Assembly (NCBI GenBank): GCA_934533005.1
Contig: CAKTBC010000001.1
Span: 1 to 64,000 of the forward strand
Source: an uncultured Oscillospiraceae bacterium
GTDB taxonomy: Bacteria; Bacillota; Clostridia; Oscillospirales; Oscillospiraceae
Direction of reading: 5' to 3'
Length of the DNA stretch: 64,000 nucleotides
Notes under the pieces: model-generated
Told to the model about the DNA's origin: nothing
Database searches by the model: none
Seen by the model: only the letters and a program-made list of their open reading frames with translations
Part shown: positions 43,924 through 52,102 of the stretch, one piece after another
Layout: each line of letters opens with the position of its first letter
Numbering within the stretch: position 1 is the stretch's first letter
Position numbers and translations under genes: made by a program

Positions 43924-44994
43924 ATGAAATACGCTCTCATCGGCTGCGGAATGATCTGCGCCAACCATATCCGCGCCGCGCTGGAAACCGGATTGGAGAT
44001 CGCGGCGCTCTGCGATCTCGTGGAGGGAAACCGCGAAAAGGCGCTCGCGCTGATCCCCGAGGAAAAGCGCTCCGGCGTAAAGCTCTATGCTAACTACCAC
44101 GCCATGCTCTCCGAGCAGCACCCCGAGCTCACGGCGGTCGCTCTCGGCAGCGGCATCAAGCGGCAGATCGTCTGTGACTGCCTCAATGCCGGGACGAACG
44201 TGATCGTTGAAAAGCCGATCGCCCTCTCGCTCGAGGATGCGGACGCAATGATCGAAGCTGCAAAGAAAAACGGCGTGAAGCTCTGCGTGAACCATCAGGT
44301 GCGTTTCTGCCCTTCGATGCGCGCGCTGCATGCGGAGGCGGAAAACGGCAGCTTCGGGAAGCTCCTGCACGGCGCGGCGCAGATCCGCCGCAACCGCAAC
44401 AAGGCGTACTTTGACGCCGGAAAATGGCGCGGCACCTGGAAGAATGACGGCGGCACGCTCATGAACCAGTGCATCCACTATACCGACCTTCTGCAATGGA
44501 TATTCGGCGACGTGGACGAGGTGTTCGCCTATACCGACCGCCTGACGCACCCATACATTGAGGCCGAAGACATGGGGCTTGCCCTCATACGGTTCAAAAA
44601 CGGCGCGTATGCGACCGTCGAGGGCACGGTGAACGTATATCCCAACAACCTCAGCGATGCGCTCGCCGTGTTCGGTGAGACCGGCACAGTCTCCGTGTCC
44701 GGCAAGTATTTGGATCAGGTTGAGCGCTGGCAGTTTTTGAACGGTACGGATTCCCTGCCGGACTCGATCGAAAAATATGCCGTTGCGGACATGGGAACGG
44801 GCCACACGCCGCTCTACCGCGATATGCTCAACGCCATAGAGACCGGGCGCGAACCGCTCTGCTCCGGCACGGAGGGACGAAAGGCGCTCGAGCTTGTGCT
44901 TGGCATCTACGAATCCGCTGCGAGCGGCAAGCCGGTGCGCTTCCCGCTCTCTCACGGCTCGACGATGGACTATGTTGGGAGGTTTGACCGGTGA
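43924..44994 (+). CDS. Gfo/Idh/MocA family oxidoreductase (WbpB type)
   Basis: The 356-residue product starts with a Rossmann motif [18 protein letters not shown], has [15 protein letters not shown] with the family EKP motif, and [12 protein letters not shown] and [20 protein letters not shown] matching the substrate-binding half. WbpB-type enzymes oxidise C3 of UDP-GlcNAc uronic acid so that the aminotransferase can act. Its stop overlaps the next start by 4 bp. The assignment to this pathway comes from the gene set, not a unique motif. Confidence 0.87.
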   Translation: MKYALIGCGMICANHIRAALETGLEIAALCDLVEGNREKALALIPEEKRSGVKLYANYHAMLSEQHPELTAVALGSGIKRQIVCDCLNAGTNVIVEKPIALSLEDADAMIEAAKKNGVKLCVNHQVRFCPSMRALHAEAENGSFGKLLHGAAQIRRNRNKAYFDAGKWRGTWKNDGGTLMNQCIHYTDLLQWIFGDVDEVFAYTDRLTHPYIEAEDMGLALIRFKNGAYATVEGTVNVYPNNLSDALAVFGETGTVSVSGKYLDQVERWQFLNGTDSLPDSIEKYAVADMGTGHTPLYRDMLNAIETGREPLCSGTEGRKALELVLGIYESAASGKPVRFPLSHGSTMDYVGRFDR

Positions 44995-45560
44995 GTGAAT
45001 ACTATGTGCATCCGTCCAGCGTTGTGGACGAGGGCGTCACGATCGGCGAGGGGACGCGCATCTGGCACTTCTGTCATATCCAGAAGGGCGCTCACATCGG
45101 CGAGCGGTGCTCGCTCGGCCAGAATGTGAATGTATCGAACAATGTCCGCATCGGCGACGGCTGCAAGCTGCAGAATAATGTTTCGGTCTACGAGGGCGTG
45201 GAGCTCGAAAATTATGTATTCTGCGGGCCGAGCTGCGTATTTACGAACGATCTCACGCCGCGCGCAAAGTACCCCAAGGGCGCGGCAGGGTATAAAAAAA
45301 CGCTCATCCGCGAGGGCGCGTCCATCGGCGCGAACGCTACGATCGTCTGCGGCCACACCGTCGGGCGGTGGGCGCTCATCGGCGCGGGCGCAGTCGTAAC
45401 GGACAACGTGCCGGATCACGCGCTGATGCTCGGCGTCCCGGCGCGGCGCTGCGGCTGGGCGTGCGAGTGCGGCGAGCTTTTGAAGGATGGACTCACCTGC
45501 CCCAAATGCGGCCGGAAATACCGCGAGGGCGAAAACGGACTTACGGAGGTAAAGGACTAA
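44991..45560 (+). CDS. Left-handed beta-helix acetyltransferase with C-terminal zinc ribbon (WbpD type)
   Basis: A 189-residue hexapeptide-repeat protein: repeats such as [13 protein letters not shown] and [11 protein letters not shown] build the beta-helix, with [10 protein letters not shown] at the acceptor site. The last 35 residues hold a CxC...CxxC zinc-ribbon-like element (CECGELL, CPKCG), seen in WbpD relatives. It N-acetylates the 3-amino group of the UDP-sugar. GTG at 44991 overlaps the preceding stop, and its own stop overlaps the aminotransferase start by one base. Confidence 0.9.
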   Translation: MSEYYVHPSSVVDEGVTIGEGTRIWHFCHIQKGAHIGERCSLGQNVNVSNNVRIGDGCKLQNNVSVYEGVELENYVFCGPSCVFTNDLTPRAKYPKGAAGYKKTLIREGASIGANATIVCGHTVGRWALIGAGAVVTDNVPDHALMLGVPARRCGWACECGELLKDGLTCPKCGRKYREGENGLTEVKD

Positions 45561-46687
45561 TGCAATTTCGTGATCTGCAAAAGCAATATGAGGTTTTGAA
45601 GCCGGAGATGGACGCGGCCATGACCGCCGTAGCGTCCGGCGCGCATTTCATCAGCGGCGAACAGGTGAAAACGCTCGAGGAGCGTCTTGCCGCTTACGTC
45701 GGGCGCAGGCATTGCATCACCTGCGGCAACGGCACCGACGCGCTGGAGCTGTGCATGATGGCCTGGGGCATCGGCCCGGGCGACGCCGTGTTCGTACCGG
45801 ACTTCACGTTCTTCGCCTCGGGCGAAGTCGTCTCCTCCGTGGGCGGCACGCCGGTGTTCTACGATGTCTGCGCCGATACGTTCAACGCGGACGCGAAGAG
45901 CCTCGAGGCGGCCGTCGAAGCGGTCATCGCCGAGGGCAAGCTTACGCCGAAGGCCGTGGTAGACGTGGATCTTTTCGGCCTGCCCGCCGACCATGAGGCG
46001 GTCGCCGCCGTGTGTGAAAAGTACGGCCTGCTTTTCCTGGAGGACGCGGCGCAGGGCTTCGGCGGCATGCTGCACGGCAAGCGCAACAGCGCCTTTGGCG
46101 ACGCGGCGTGCACGTCCTTCTTCCCCGCAAAGCCCCTCGGCTGCTACGGCGACGGCGGCGCGGTGTTCACTGATTCCGACGAGACGGCGGCGCTGATCCG
46201 CTCTCTCTGCGTCCACGGCAAGGGCTCCTTTAAGTACGATAACGTCCGCGTCGGCATGAACTCCCGCCTCGACACCATCCAGGCGGCGATCCTGCTCGTA
46301 AAGATGGACGCCTTTGAAAAGTATGAGCTCGCGGATGTGAACGCTGCGGCGGCGATGTACAACGAAGCGCTCGCCGGTATCCCGGCCATCCTGCCGGTCG
46401 TGCCGGAGGGCTGGTATTCAAGCTGGGCGCAGTATACGCTCCGGCTGCGCAGCCGGGAGGAGCGCGACCGTGTGCAGACTGAGCTCAAAGCGCAGGGTAT
46501 CCCCACCATGGTGTATTATCCGAAGCCGATGCACACCCAGCAGGCGTTTGACGGACTGAAGCAGTACGTCCCCTGCCCGGTGACGGAGGAGCTCTGCGCC
46601 ACGGTGCTGAGCCTGCCGATGCATCCGTATCTCACGCGCGAGACTGTGCAGACCGTCGCCGACGCGTTGCGCCGCGCTCTGAAGTAA
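45560..46687 (+). CDS. DegT/DnrJ/EryC1 aminotransferase (WbpE type)
   Basis: The 375-residue PLP enzyme shows GNGTDALELCMMAWGIGPGD, the aspartate motif FLEDAAQGFGG, the PLP lysine in SFFPAKPLGCYGDGG and the C-terminal LPMHPYL. It transaminates the 3-keto sugar made by the oxidoreductase, before acetylation by the WbpD-like enzyme. ATG at 45560 overlaps the previous TAA; GGAGG lies upstream. It is the last gene of the operon and is followed by a strong terminator. Confidence 0.93.
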   Translation: MQFRDLQKQYEVLKPEMDAAMTAVASGAHFISGEQVKTLEERLAAYVGRRHCITCGNGTDALELCMMAWGIGPGDAVFVPDFTFFASGEVVSSVGGTPVFYDVCADTFNADAKSLEAAVEAVIAEGKLTPKAVVDVDLFGLPADHEAVAAVCEKYGLLFLEDAAQGFGGMLHGKRNSAFGDAACTSFFPAKPLGCYGDGGAVFTDSDETAALIRSLCVHGKGSFKYDNVRVGMNSRLDTIQAAILLVKMDAFEKYELADVNAAAAMYNEALAGIPAILPVVPEGWYSSWAQYTLRLRSREERDRVQTELKAQGIPTMVYYPKPMHTQQAFDGLKQYVPCPVTEELCATVLSLPMHPYLTRETVQTVADALRRALK

Positions 46688-46689
46688 AA

Positions 46690-46728
46690 AAATGTCCGCC
46701 GTGTTCCATCGGAATGCGGCGGACATTT
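46690..46728. terminator. Bidirectional intrinsic terminator
   Basis: AAATGTCCGCCG (46690-46701) pairs with CGGCGGACATTT (46717-46728). A-rich left and T-rich right flanks serve the converging aminotransferase and PAP2-like genes. Confidence 0.88.
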
Positions 46729-46738
46729 GTTATTTGTG

Positions 46739-47386
46739 TTAAGAGAACTTCGCGGCGAGGGAGGAGAAATTCACCAGTCCTGCGAGCAGCCAGCAGACCA
46801 CGGCGGTCGGCAGCGCGGTCACGGCGTCGATGACCATGTGCTGCTTGACGAGCATCGTCGATACGACGATCGCGAGCGACCACACAACGATCACCAGCCG
46901 CAGCCACAGCGGCAGCATCGGCGCTGCGAGTGCGGCGAACGCGAAGAGGAATGATACCGAGCAGTGCACGCTCGGCGCGCAGTTGAGAAAGCGGTGGTTC
47001 GCACCGTATACGGTGCCGATGACGAAGCCGGTCAGCCCCTTCTTCGGCGGCACGGGGCGTTCGAACGTCGTCGGGTAGATGAGATAAATGATGTTGCTCA
47101 AGAGCTGGTCGATGCTGTGCGCGAGCATGTATTTGAGACAGAGCTCCGGCGCGACGATATTGAGCAGCAGCGGCACGCCGAACAAAAGCACGAACCAGGA
47201 GCTGTAAATATAGATCCAGCCGGGACGGAAAGGGATACGCTCATCGAGCGCCCCGCCTACGGTGTGCGGCTCGCCCTCGAGATACTGCGAGCCGAAATAT
47301 GTGACCAGATGAAAAACCATCATCCCTGCCCAAAGCAGGAAGAAAACGCCCCAGCGAATGAGAACCACCCCATAACCAATTGACAA
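46739..47386 (-). CDS. PAP2-like integral membrane protein (phosphatase/transferase)
   Basis: A polytopic protein of up to 215 residues with about six hydrophobic helices. NCAPSVHCSVSFLF and VKQHMVIDA correspond to the second and third motifs of PAP2_3 (inositolphosphotransferase-like) enzymes, which act on lipid phosphates at the membrane. Substrate is unknown; undecaprenyl pyrophosphate or a phospholipid is possible. The start is uncertain: the TTG at 47386 lies right at the predicted transcript start, while GTG at 47368 or ATG at 47323 would leave a leader. It is monocistronic and converges on the polysaccharide operon. Confidence 0.8.
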   Translation of the reverse strand: MSIGYGVVLIRWGVFFLLWAGMMVFHLVTYFGSQYLEGEPHTVGGALDERIPFRPGWIYIYSSWFVLLFGVPLLLNIVAPELCLKYMLAHSIDQLLSNIIYLIYPTTFERPVPPKKGLTGFVIGTVYGANHRFLNCAPSVHCSVSFLFAFAALAAPMLPLWLRLVIVVWSLAIVVSTMLVKQHMVIDAVTALPTAVVCWLLAGLVNFSSLAAKFS

Positions 47387-47394
47387 TATACTAC

Positions 47395-47422
47395 ATTATA
47401 GAGCATTTTTTTAGTTTTTCAA
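47395..47422 (-). promoter_or_regulatory. Promoter of the PAP2-like gene
   Basis: Minus-strand TTGAAA (47422-47417), 16-bp spacer, TATAAT (47400-47395). Transcription would begin near 47388, so the longest reading frame would be almost leaderless. Confidence 0.65.
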
Positions 47423-47464
47423 CCCGGAGAGCCGCTAAAAAACTGCTACAGATTTCAAGGTTTG

Positions 47465-47773
47465 TCACACATGTGTATTAACGCCCGGCTGCCCGGAGGC
47501 GTCCCGGTCGAGAAACCGCCAGAGCGTCCAGCGGTGCGCCCGCACGCCGTAGCGCAGCTCAAAGCGCCGCAGCCGCCCGCCCAGCAGCGCCAGACAGTCA
47601 AACCGGATCGATTCCACGCCCATGAGCCGGATCTCCTCCCGGCGGCGGATCTGGCGGATGCGCACCGTGACGCGTTCGCCGTTTTCCGTTTCCAGCCGGA
47701 ACCGCGCCGGGGAAAGCTCCCCTTCGGGCGAGCATACGGCGATCATCTCCAGAGGCATGTTCAGCGTATCCAT
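47465..47773 (-). CDS. Small conserved-looking protein of unknown function, divergent from a LexA-like repressor
   Basis: The 102-residue product (start MDTLNMPLEMIAV) has no recognised family. It has a beta-rich N-terminal half with FRLETENGERVTVRIRQI and a basic C-terminal half containing RRFELRYGVRAHRWTLWRFL. AAGGAG lies 9 bp before the ATG at 47773; an upstream in-frame ATG lacks this. It shares a control region with twin palindromes with the S24-type regulator, so co-regulation with a stress response is likely. Similar small genes accompany Y-family polymerases in some Clostridia, but none is adjacent here (recollection, weak). Confidence 0.7.
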   Translation of the reverse strand: MDTLNMPLEMIAVCSPEGELSPARFRLETENGERVTVRIRQIRRREEIRLMGVESIRFDCLALLGGRLRRFELRYGVRAHRWTLWRFLDRDASGQPGVNTHV

Positions 47774-47804
47774 ACCGAAAATCTCCTTGCAAGCGATTAA
47801 TTGC

Positions 47805-47895
47805 ATTATAATTCGCTTTACAAGCGAAATCAAGCGGTATTTTTTCGCTTTATAAGAGAAAAACTCTTGCGTTTTTTGGCAGCGCCCTATATATT
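47805..47895. promoter_or_regulatory. Divergent promoters with two palindromic operators
   Basis: Minus promoter: TTGATT (47833-47828), 17 bp, TATAAT (47810-47805). Plus promoter: TTGCGT (47867-47872), 17 bp, TATATT (47890-47895). Operator 1 is a perfect palindrome TTCGCTT-TAC-AAGCGAA (47812-47828) filling the minus promoter spacer. Operator 2, TTCGCTT-TAT-AAGAGAA (47844-47860), lies just upstream of the plus -35. Centres are 32 bp apart, about three DNA turns. Confidence 0.78.
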
Positions 47896-47935
47896 GTAGA
47901 TAGAAAGAACTTCACCCACAGGAAGGAGAACGCCC

Positions 47936-48535
47936 ATGGACGACAACAGCTTCGGCGCGCGTCTGGCGGCGGCGCGCCGCGCCGCAGGGTATAACCAGAC
48001 GGAGGTGGCGAAATACATCACCGAGGCGGGTTTCCCGGTGCGGACACAGGCGGTGAGCAAGTGGGAGCGCGGTACCACGCTGCCGAGCGCCCGCCAGCTC
48101 GTGGAGCTCTGCCGGCTCTATCACATCCGGGACGTTGTTGCGGCGTTCGCGCCTGCGGAGGAGCGGCGCGCCGTACGGACGCTGCCGCTCTACCGGCTGG
48201 CGGTATCCGCCGGTACGGGCGAGCTGCTCGACGGGACGGATTACGATACGGTTGAGGTCGGCGACGAGGTGTCACCGAATGCGGACTTCGGTGTGCGTAT
48301 CGCCGGGGACAGCATGGAGCCGCGCTTTGTCCACGGGCAGATCGTCTGGGTGCACCGGCAGGAGACGCTCCGCTCCGGCGAGATCGGCGTGTTTCTCTAT
48401 AACGGCGCGGGGTACTGCAAACGGCTCGAGCGAGCGCCGGGGCGTGTGGAGCTCGTGTCGCTCAACCCGCGGTACGCCCCCATCCGTGTGGCGGCGGGGG
48501 ACGAGCTGCGCGTGTTCGGCCGCGTCGTCGGCTGA
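47936..48535 (+). CDS. LexA/CI-like repressor (XRE helix-turn-helix plus S24 self-cleavage domain)
   Basis: The 199-residue protein has an N-terminal XRE domain (NQTEVAKYITEAGFPVRTQAVSKWERG) and a C-terminal S24 peptidase domain with nucleophile Ser in GDSMEPRF, general-base Lys in YCKRLER and a likely Ala-Gly cleavage site in VSAGTGEL. Such proteins are inactivated by RecA-stimulated self-cleavage under DNA damage. GGAAGGAG precedes the ATG at 47936. Palindromes in the upstream region are the probable autoregulatory operators. It differs from classical LexA, which has a winged helix instead of XRE. Confidence 0.92.
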   Translation: MDDNSFGARLAAARRAAGYNQTEVAKYITEAGFPVRTQAVSKWERGTTLPSARQLVELCRLYHIRDVVAAFAPAEERRAVRTLPLYRLAVSAGTGELLDGTDYDTVEVGDEVSPNADFGVRIAGDSMEPRFVHGQIVWVHRQETLRSGEIGVFLYNGAGYCKRLERAPGRVELVSLNPRYAPIRVAAGDELRVFGRVVG

Positions 48536-48536
48536 C

Positions 48537-48565
48537 TTGCAATTCCGGCACGGCTCGGTTATAAT
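48537..48565 (+). promoter_or_regulatory. Promoter of the PAP2-barstar fusion gene
   Basis: TTGCAA (48537-48542), 17 bp, TATAAT (48560-48565). The -35 overlaps the stop codon of the repressor gene, so the fusion gene has its own transcription unit. Confidence 0.78.
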
Positions 48566-48603
48566 ACCCAAGAGATTATTTAAAAGAAAAAGGAGTCCGG
48601 CTT

Positions 48604-49689
48604 ATGCAACTCACGGCTTTGGCGCTGTGGCTGAATACGGCCTTCGCGGGCTTTGACGAAGCGGTCGCTACCGCGATCCATCAGCTCTATGTCGCCGCCG
48701 GGTGGTTCTTCACCCCGTTCCTCTCGTTCATTTCGCTCCTCGGCAAGGGCGGTATCTTCCTCATTTTGCTCTCGATCGTGCTGATGCTGTTTCGCAAAAC
48801 GCGGCGCTACGGCACAACGATGCTGCTCGCACTCGCCATCGGAGCTTTAGTAACAAACGTCTGCTTTAAGCCGCTTGTTGCCCGGCCACGCCCGTATACG
48901 CACGACGGCAGCATTTTTCAGCAGTACTGGGAAATGCTCGGCAAGCACACCGAAAGCGACAAGAGCTTCCCCTCCGGCCACATGACCGCCGCGACGGCGG
49001 CCTCGCTCGCGGTGTTCCTCCGCGGCAACAAAAAGGTCAGCTGGACGGCACTTCTCTTCGCGCTCGCCATGGGTGTTTCGCGCATTTATCTCAGCGTGCA
49101 TTATGCCACCGACGTGCTCGGCGGCGTGATCACCGGCTCGATCGGCGGCTTTGCCGGATACGCCATTTCCAAGCGCATCCCGGAGAGCTTTTATACCGCC
49201 AACTTCCGGGACTATATCGGCAAAGTCAAAGCAAAAAAGAGCGGCGGCAGGAGCGGCGCGGCGACCCCCGCGGCCGAGCCGGACGACGGACGCCGCCGTA
49301 CTCTCGTGATCGACGGGGCGAACTTCTCCACGATGGACGGCCTGTTCCGCGAGTTTAACCGCCTCTTTGACGTGGGGCCGGACGAGACCGTCCGCAGTCT
49401 TGATGCGCTCAACGATCTGCTCGGCGGCGGTGTCGGCAGGATCCCGGCGGGCGCGCGGCTGCACATCCGCTGGCTCAATTCCGAAAAGAGCCGCGAGGAC
49501 TTCGGCTACGGCGCCACGGTGCTCTACTATGAAAAACTCCTGCGCCGCTGCCATCCGAATAACCGCCCGCGTATGGAGGCGCTGCTTGCCGAGGCGCGCC
49601 GGGGCGAGGGAGAGACCCTCTTTGAAAAACTTACCGCGCTCATCGCCCGCACCGATACCGGGCACGACTGTACGCTCTCTCTCGAATAA
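48604..49689 (+). CDS. PAP2 phosphatase fused to a C-terminal barstar-like domain
   Basis: The 361-residue protein has two parts. Residues 1-205 form a PAP2 membrane phosphatase with about five helices and all three motifs: KPLVARPRPY (residues 89-98), PSGH (123-126) and SRIYLSVHYATD (159-170). These act on undecaprenyl pyrophosphate or phospholipids. After a Lys/Gly/Pro-rich linker (about 206-231), residues 232-350 match the barstar-like ribonuclease-inhibitor pattern: TLVIDGANFSTMDGLFREF, RSLDALNDLL, LHIRWLNSEKSR and LLRRCHPNN with EGETLFEKL. The tail therefore lies at a membrane. No barnase-like gene is adjacent. The start has AAAAAGGAG upstream. The barstar assignment rests on remembered family patterns. 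Confidence 0.82.
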   Translation: MQLTALALWLNTAFAGFDEAVATAIHQLYVAAGWFFTPFLSFISLLGKGGIFLILLSIVLMLFRKTRRYGTTMLLALAIGALVTNVCFKPLVARPRPYTHDGSIFQQYWEMLGKHTESDKSFPSGHMTAATAASLAVFLRGNKKVSWTALLFALAMGVSRIYLSVHYATDVLGGVITGSIGGFAGYAISKRIPESFYTANFRDYIGKVKAKKSGGRSGAATPAAEPDDGRRRTLVIDGANFSTMDGLFREFNRLFDVGPDETVRSLDALNDLLGGGVGRIPAGARLHIRWLNSEKSREDFGYGATVLYYEKLLRRCHPNNRPRMEALLAEARRGEGETLFEKLTALIARTDTGHDCTLSLE

Positions 49690-49705
49690 GCTACCCCCAA
49701 AAAAC

Positions 49706-49737
49706 GACCCGCCGCACGGATACTCGTGCGGCGGGTC
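49706..49737. terminator. Intrinsic terminator between convergent genes
   Basis: GACCCGCCGCACG (49706-49718) pairs with CGTGCGGCGGGTC (49725-49737); the minus-strand side is followed by GTTTTTTG, so it best serves the histidine kinase operon. Confidence 0.88.
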
Positions 49738-49746
49738 TTATGCTGT

Positions 49747-51021
49747 TTATATCTTCACCCGGAACGTGATGGTGTTACCGCTCACGCTGGCCTCGATCGT
49801 GCCGCCGTGCGCCTCGGCGGTGGCGCGTGCGATCGAAAGGCCGATGCCTGTGCCGCCGATGCGTGTCGAGTGCGACTCATCCGCGCGGTAAAACCGGTCG
49901 AAGAGCCGTGTTACGTCGATGCTTTCCGCGCCTTCGCAGGTGTTGGAAACAGCGATCTCGTTCTTCCGCCCGGCGCGCCGCGCCGAAAGGGAGATGCTGC
50001 CGCTCTCGGGCGTGTACTTGTTGGCGTTATCCAGCAAAATGGATACCATCTGCTGCACCGCCGCACGGTCGCCCGTCATGGTGAGACCGTCCTCGACATT
50101 CTGCGTATAGCTCCGGCTGTGGGAACGCGCGAGCGCCGTGAACGGTTCGGCGGTCTCCCACACGGCGTCGCTGAGCGAAAACTCCGCGCGCTCCGGGAAC
50201 GGGTTTTCCTCGTCCAAGCGCGAGAGCGTTACAAGATCGGAGATGAGCCGCGAGAGACGGACGCTCTGGGACTGGATGTTTTTTACCCACTCATCGTCCT
50301 CATACTCCATCGCGAGCACGTCCGCGCTCGTCGATATCGCGGTCAACGGCGTTTTCAGCTCGTGGCTGGCGTTGGTGATGAACTGCTTCTGCATGGCAAG
50401 ATTGCGCATATACGGCGCGATGGCGCGCCGCGAGAAGAGCAGCACGAGCAGAAACACAACGACCAGACACCCGCCCGCCACGGCGGCGGTGATCCAGAAG
50501 AGTGCGCGGATCGAGTGCAGCTCGCGTTCGGAGTTGAGGAAAATGACGCTCGTGCCGTCGCTGGAGGCGGCCACGAGATAGCGGTACCCCTTATAATAGC
50601 CGTGCTGGCGGGAGAGCGCGAGCACGTCGGCGGCATACGCCTCGGCTTCGCCGCGCGAGATGGAGGCGATGAAATCCTGATCGACCTGCGCGAGCGTGCC
50701 GTCGGCATCGTACCGCACGGAGAAATACCGGAACATATACGGCACCTCGGGCGAGAAGTTCTTCCCGCCGTCGATGCGGGGAACGGGAACATTGTCCGGA
50801 AGCGCGGCGCCGACCTCTCCGTCGGGCTTGTCCGGCGGCGTTTCGCCGTTCGTGGGAGCGCTTTGCGAGCCCAGCGCGAGCAGCTGCGAGAGCGTGTCGT
50901 CCTGCTGCGAGGCAACGCTCCGGTAATTCCCGGCATTCACCACGCAGAACAGCACAAGGATCACGGCGGTGAACGCTGCCATCGCCGCGCCGACGAACCG
51001 GCGCTGCATCTTTTTCAGCAT
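49747..51021 (-). CDS. Membrane sensor histidine kinase
   Basis: The 424-residue protein has two membrane helices (about residues 10-30 and 175-200) flanking an extracellular sensor of about 145 residues. It is followed by HisKA with the phospho-accepting His in NASHELKTPLTA, then N box LLDNANKYTPESG, and G boxes GGTGIGLSIARATAEAHGG. It phosphorylates the response regulator encoded upstream, whose 3' end overlaps this start by 7 bp. The signal is unknown. Confidence 0.94.
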   Translation of the reverse strand: MLKKMQRRFVGAAMAAFTAVILVLFCVVNAGNYRSVASQQDDTLSQLLALGSQSAPTNGETPPDKPDGEVGAALPDNVPVPRIDGGKNFSPEVPYMFRYFSVRYDADGTLAQVDQDFIASISRGEAEAYAADVLALSRQHGYYKGYRYLVAASSDGTSVIFLNSERELHSIRALFWITAAVAGGCLVVVFLLVLLFSRRAIAPYMRNLAMQKQFITNASHELKTPLTAISTSADVLAMEYEDDEWVKNIQSQSVRLSRLISDLVTLSRLDEENPFPERAEFSLSDAVWETAEPFTALARSHSRSYTQNVEDGLTMTGDRAAVQQMVSILLDNANKYTPESGSISLSARRAGRKNEIAVSNTCEGAESIDVTRLFDRFYRADESHSTRIGGTGIGLSIARATAEAHGGTIEASVSGNTITFRVKI

Positions 51022-51692
51022 GACGTCTCCTCCAGCGTATATCCCGCGCCGCGGATAGTTTTGATCTCAATGCCGGAGCCGATTTCCCGCAGCTTTTTGC
51101 GCAGGAAGCCGATGTATGTCCACACAACGTCGATCTCCGCGTCGCTGTCGAGCCCCCAGATCTTGTCCATGAGCCGCTCGGCGGAGAAGATCTGGTGCGG
51201 GTGGCGCAGAAACAGCTCCATGAGCTGGAATTCCTTGTTGTTCAGGCGCACCTCGCCCCCGGCGGCGCGGAGAATATAGGCGCTCGCGTCCAGCGTTGTG
51301 CCGCCGAAGGAGAGCACGTCCGGCGCGTAGGCGCTGCTGCGGCGCACGAGCGCACGCACCCGCGCGAGAAATTCACCCGCCGCGAAAGGCTTCGGCAGAT
51401 AATCATCCGCCCCGGCGTCCAGCCCGGCGATGCGGTCCTCGATCTCGCTCTTGGCCGTGAGAAAGAGCGCCGGCGTCGTAATGCCGCGCCGCCGTGCCTC
51501 CGTGAGCACGGAAATGCCGTCCATGCCGGGCATCATGATGTCGAGCACGAGCGCGTCGTACTCGCCCGCGCAGATATAGTCGAGTGCGTCCGTGCCGTTG
51601 TGGACAACGTCCACGGAGTATTTGTTCTTTTCGAGCATGAGCTGCAGCGCTTTGGCGATGCTCACCTCGTCCTCGGCAATGAGAATGCGCAT
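51015..51692 (-). CDS. OmpR/PhoB-type response regulator
   Basis: The 225-residue product has a receiver domain (AEDEVSIAKAL, phosphorylated Asp in ALVLDIMMPGMDG, conserved Lys in YLPKPFAAGEF) and a C-terminal winged helix (NKEFQLMELFLRHP, VVWTYIGFLRKKLRE, IRGAGYTLEE). ATG at 51692 follows GGGAGGGAG; an upstream extension is AT-rich and lacks a ribosome site. With the downstream kinase it forms a two-component system; its target genes are not evident. The adjacent MATE exporter, divergent from it, is one candidate. Confidence 0.95.
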   Translation of the reverse strand: MRILIAEDEVSIAKALQLMLEKNKYSVDVVHNGTDALDYICAGEYDALVLDIMMPGMDGISVLTEARRRGITTPALFLTAKSEIEDRIAGLDAGADDYLPKPFAAGEFLARVRALVRRSSAYAPDVLSFGGTTLDASAYILRAAGGEVRLNNKEFQLMELFLRHPHQIFSAERLMDKIWGLDSDAEIDVVWTYIGFLRKKLREIGSGIEIKTIRGAGYTLEETSC

Positions 51693-52102
51693 AGAGCTCC
51701 CTCCCTTGATGGGTATAATATCATATTCCAAGCTGAAATGCGCCTGAAAAAATCCGGCCGAAAAAAGTTTTTTCTTTTCGCGTTCTCCGCTGCGCACCTT
51801 TACAATTTGTTTGCCGGATTTTTCGATTTGGTTTCAGGTGTGCCCGGTATGATGCAGCCATGCTCCACGGCACGGGAAAGCGCGAATGACCCGGCGCTGT
51901 GTTTAAGAGGTAACTGTCCACCGCGGCTCAGCCGAAAGCGGCAGACCAACAACGATCGCCGCAGGGCGCTTATATATAGAAAAACCGGTCTCGGCGCACA
52001 AAAGCGCTGAAGGCCGGTTTTGCATCCTTGTGGATTTTGCCGCTTTTCATTTTGATTGGTGTGGAGTATAGTATCCGCGCAAATCCCAAAGGAGAATTTT
52101 CC
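51693..52102. other. 410-bp intergenic region, possible structured RNA before the MATE gene
   Basis: Between divergent genes lies a GC-rich stretch (about 51835-51975) with local pairings GTGCC/GGCAC and CCGC/GCGG and no convincing gene. It ends in a terminator-like hairpin at 51981-52021. A terminator here implies a separate RNA or a leader that controls the MATE gene. I compared it by eye with known riboswitch motifs and did not recognise it. The MATE promoter probably includes TATAGT at 52067-52072. Confidence 0.45.
51981..52021. terminator. Terminator-like hairpin upstream of the MATE gene
   Basis: AAAACCGG (51981-51988) pairs with CCGGTTTT (52014-52021), with an inner GGCGC/GCGCT helix around ACAAAA. 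T-runs are short on both strands. Confidence 0.6.

Noticed and set aside
51835..51975. Known riboswitch classes (cobalamin, M-box, THF, ZTP, guanidine, SAM) by eye
   Set aside because: None of their conserved cores could be matched; left as an unassigned candidate.
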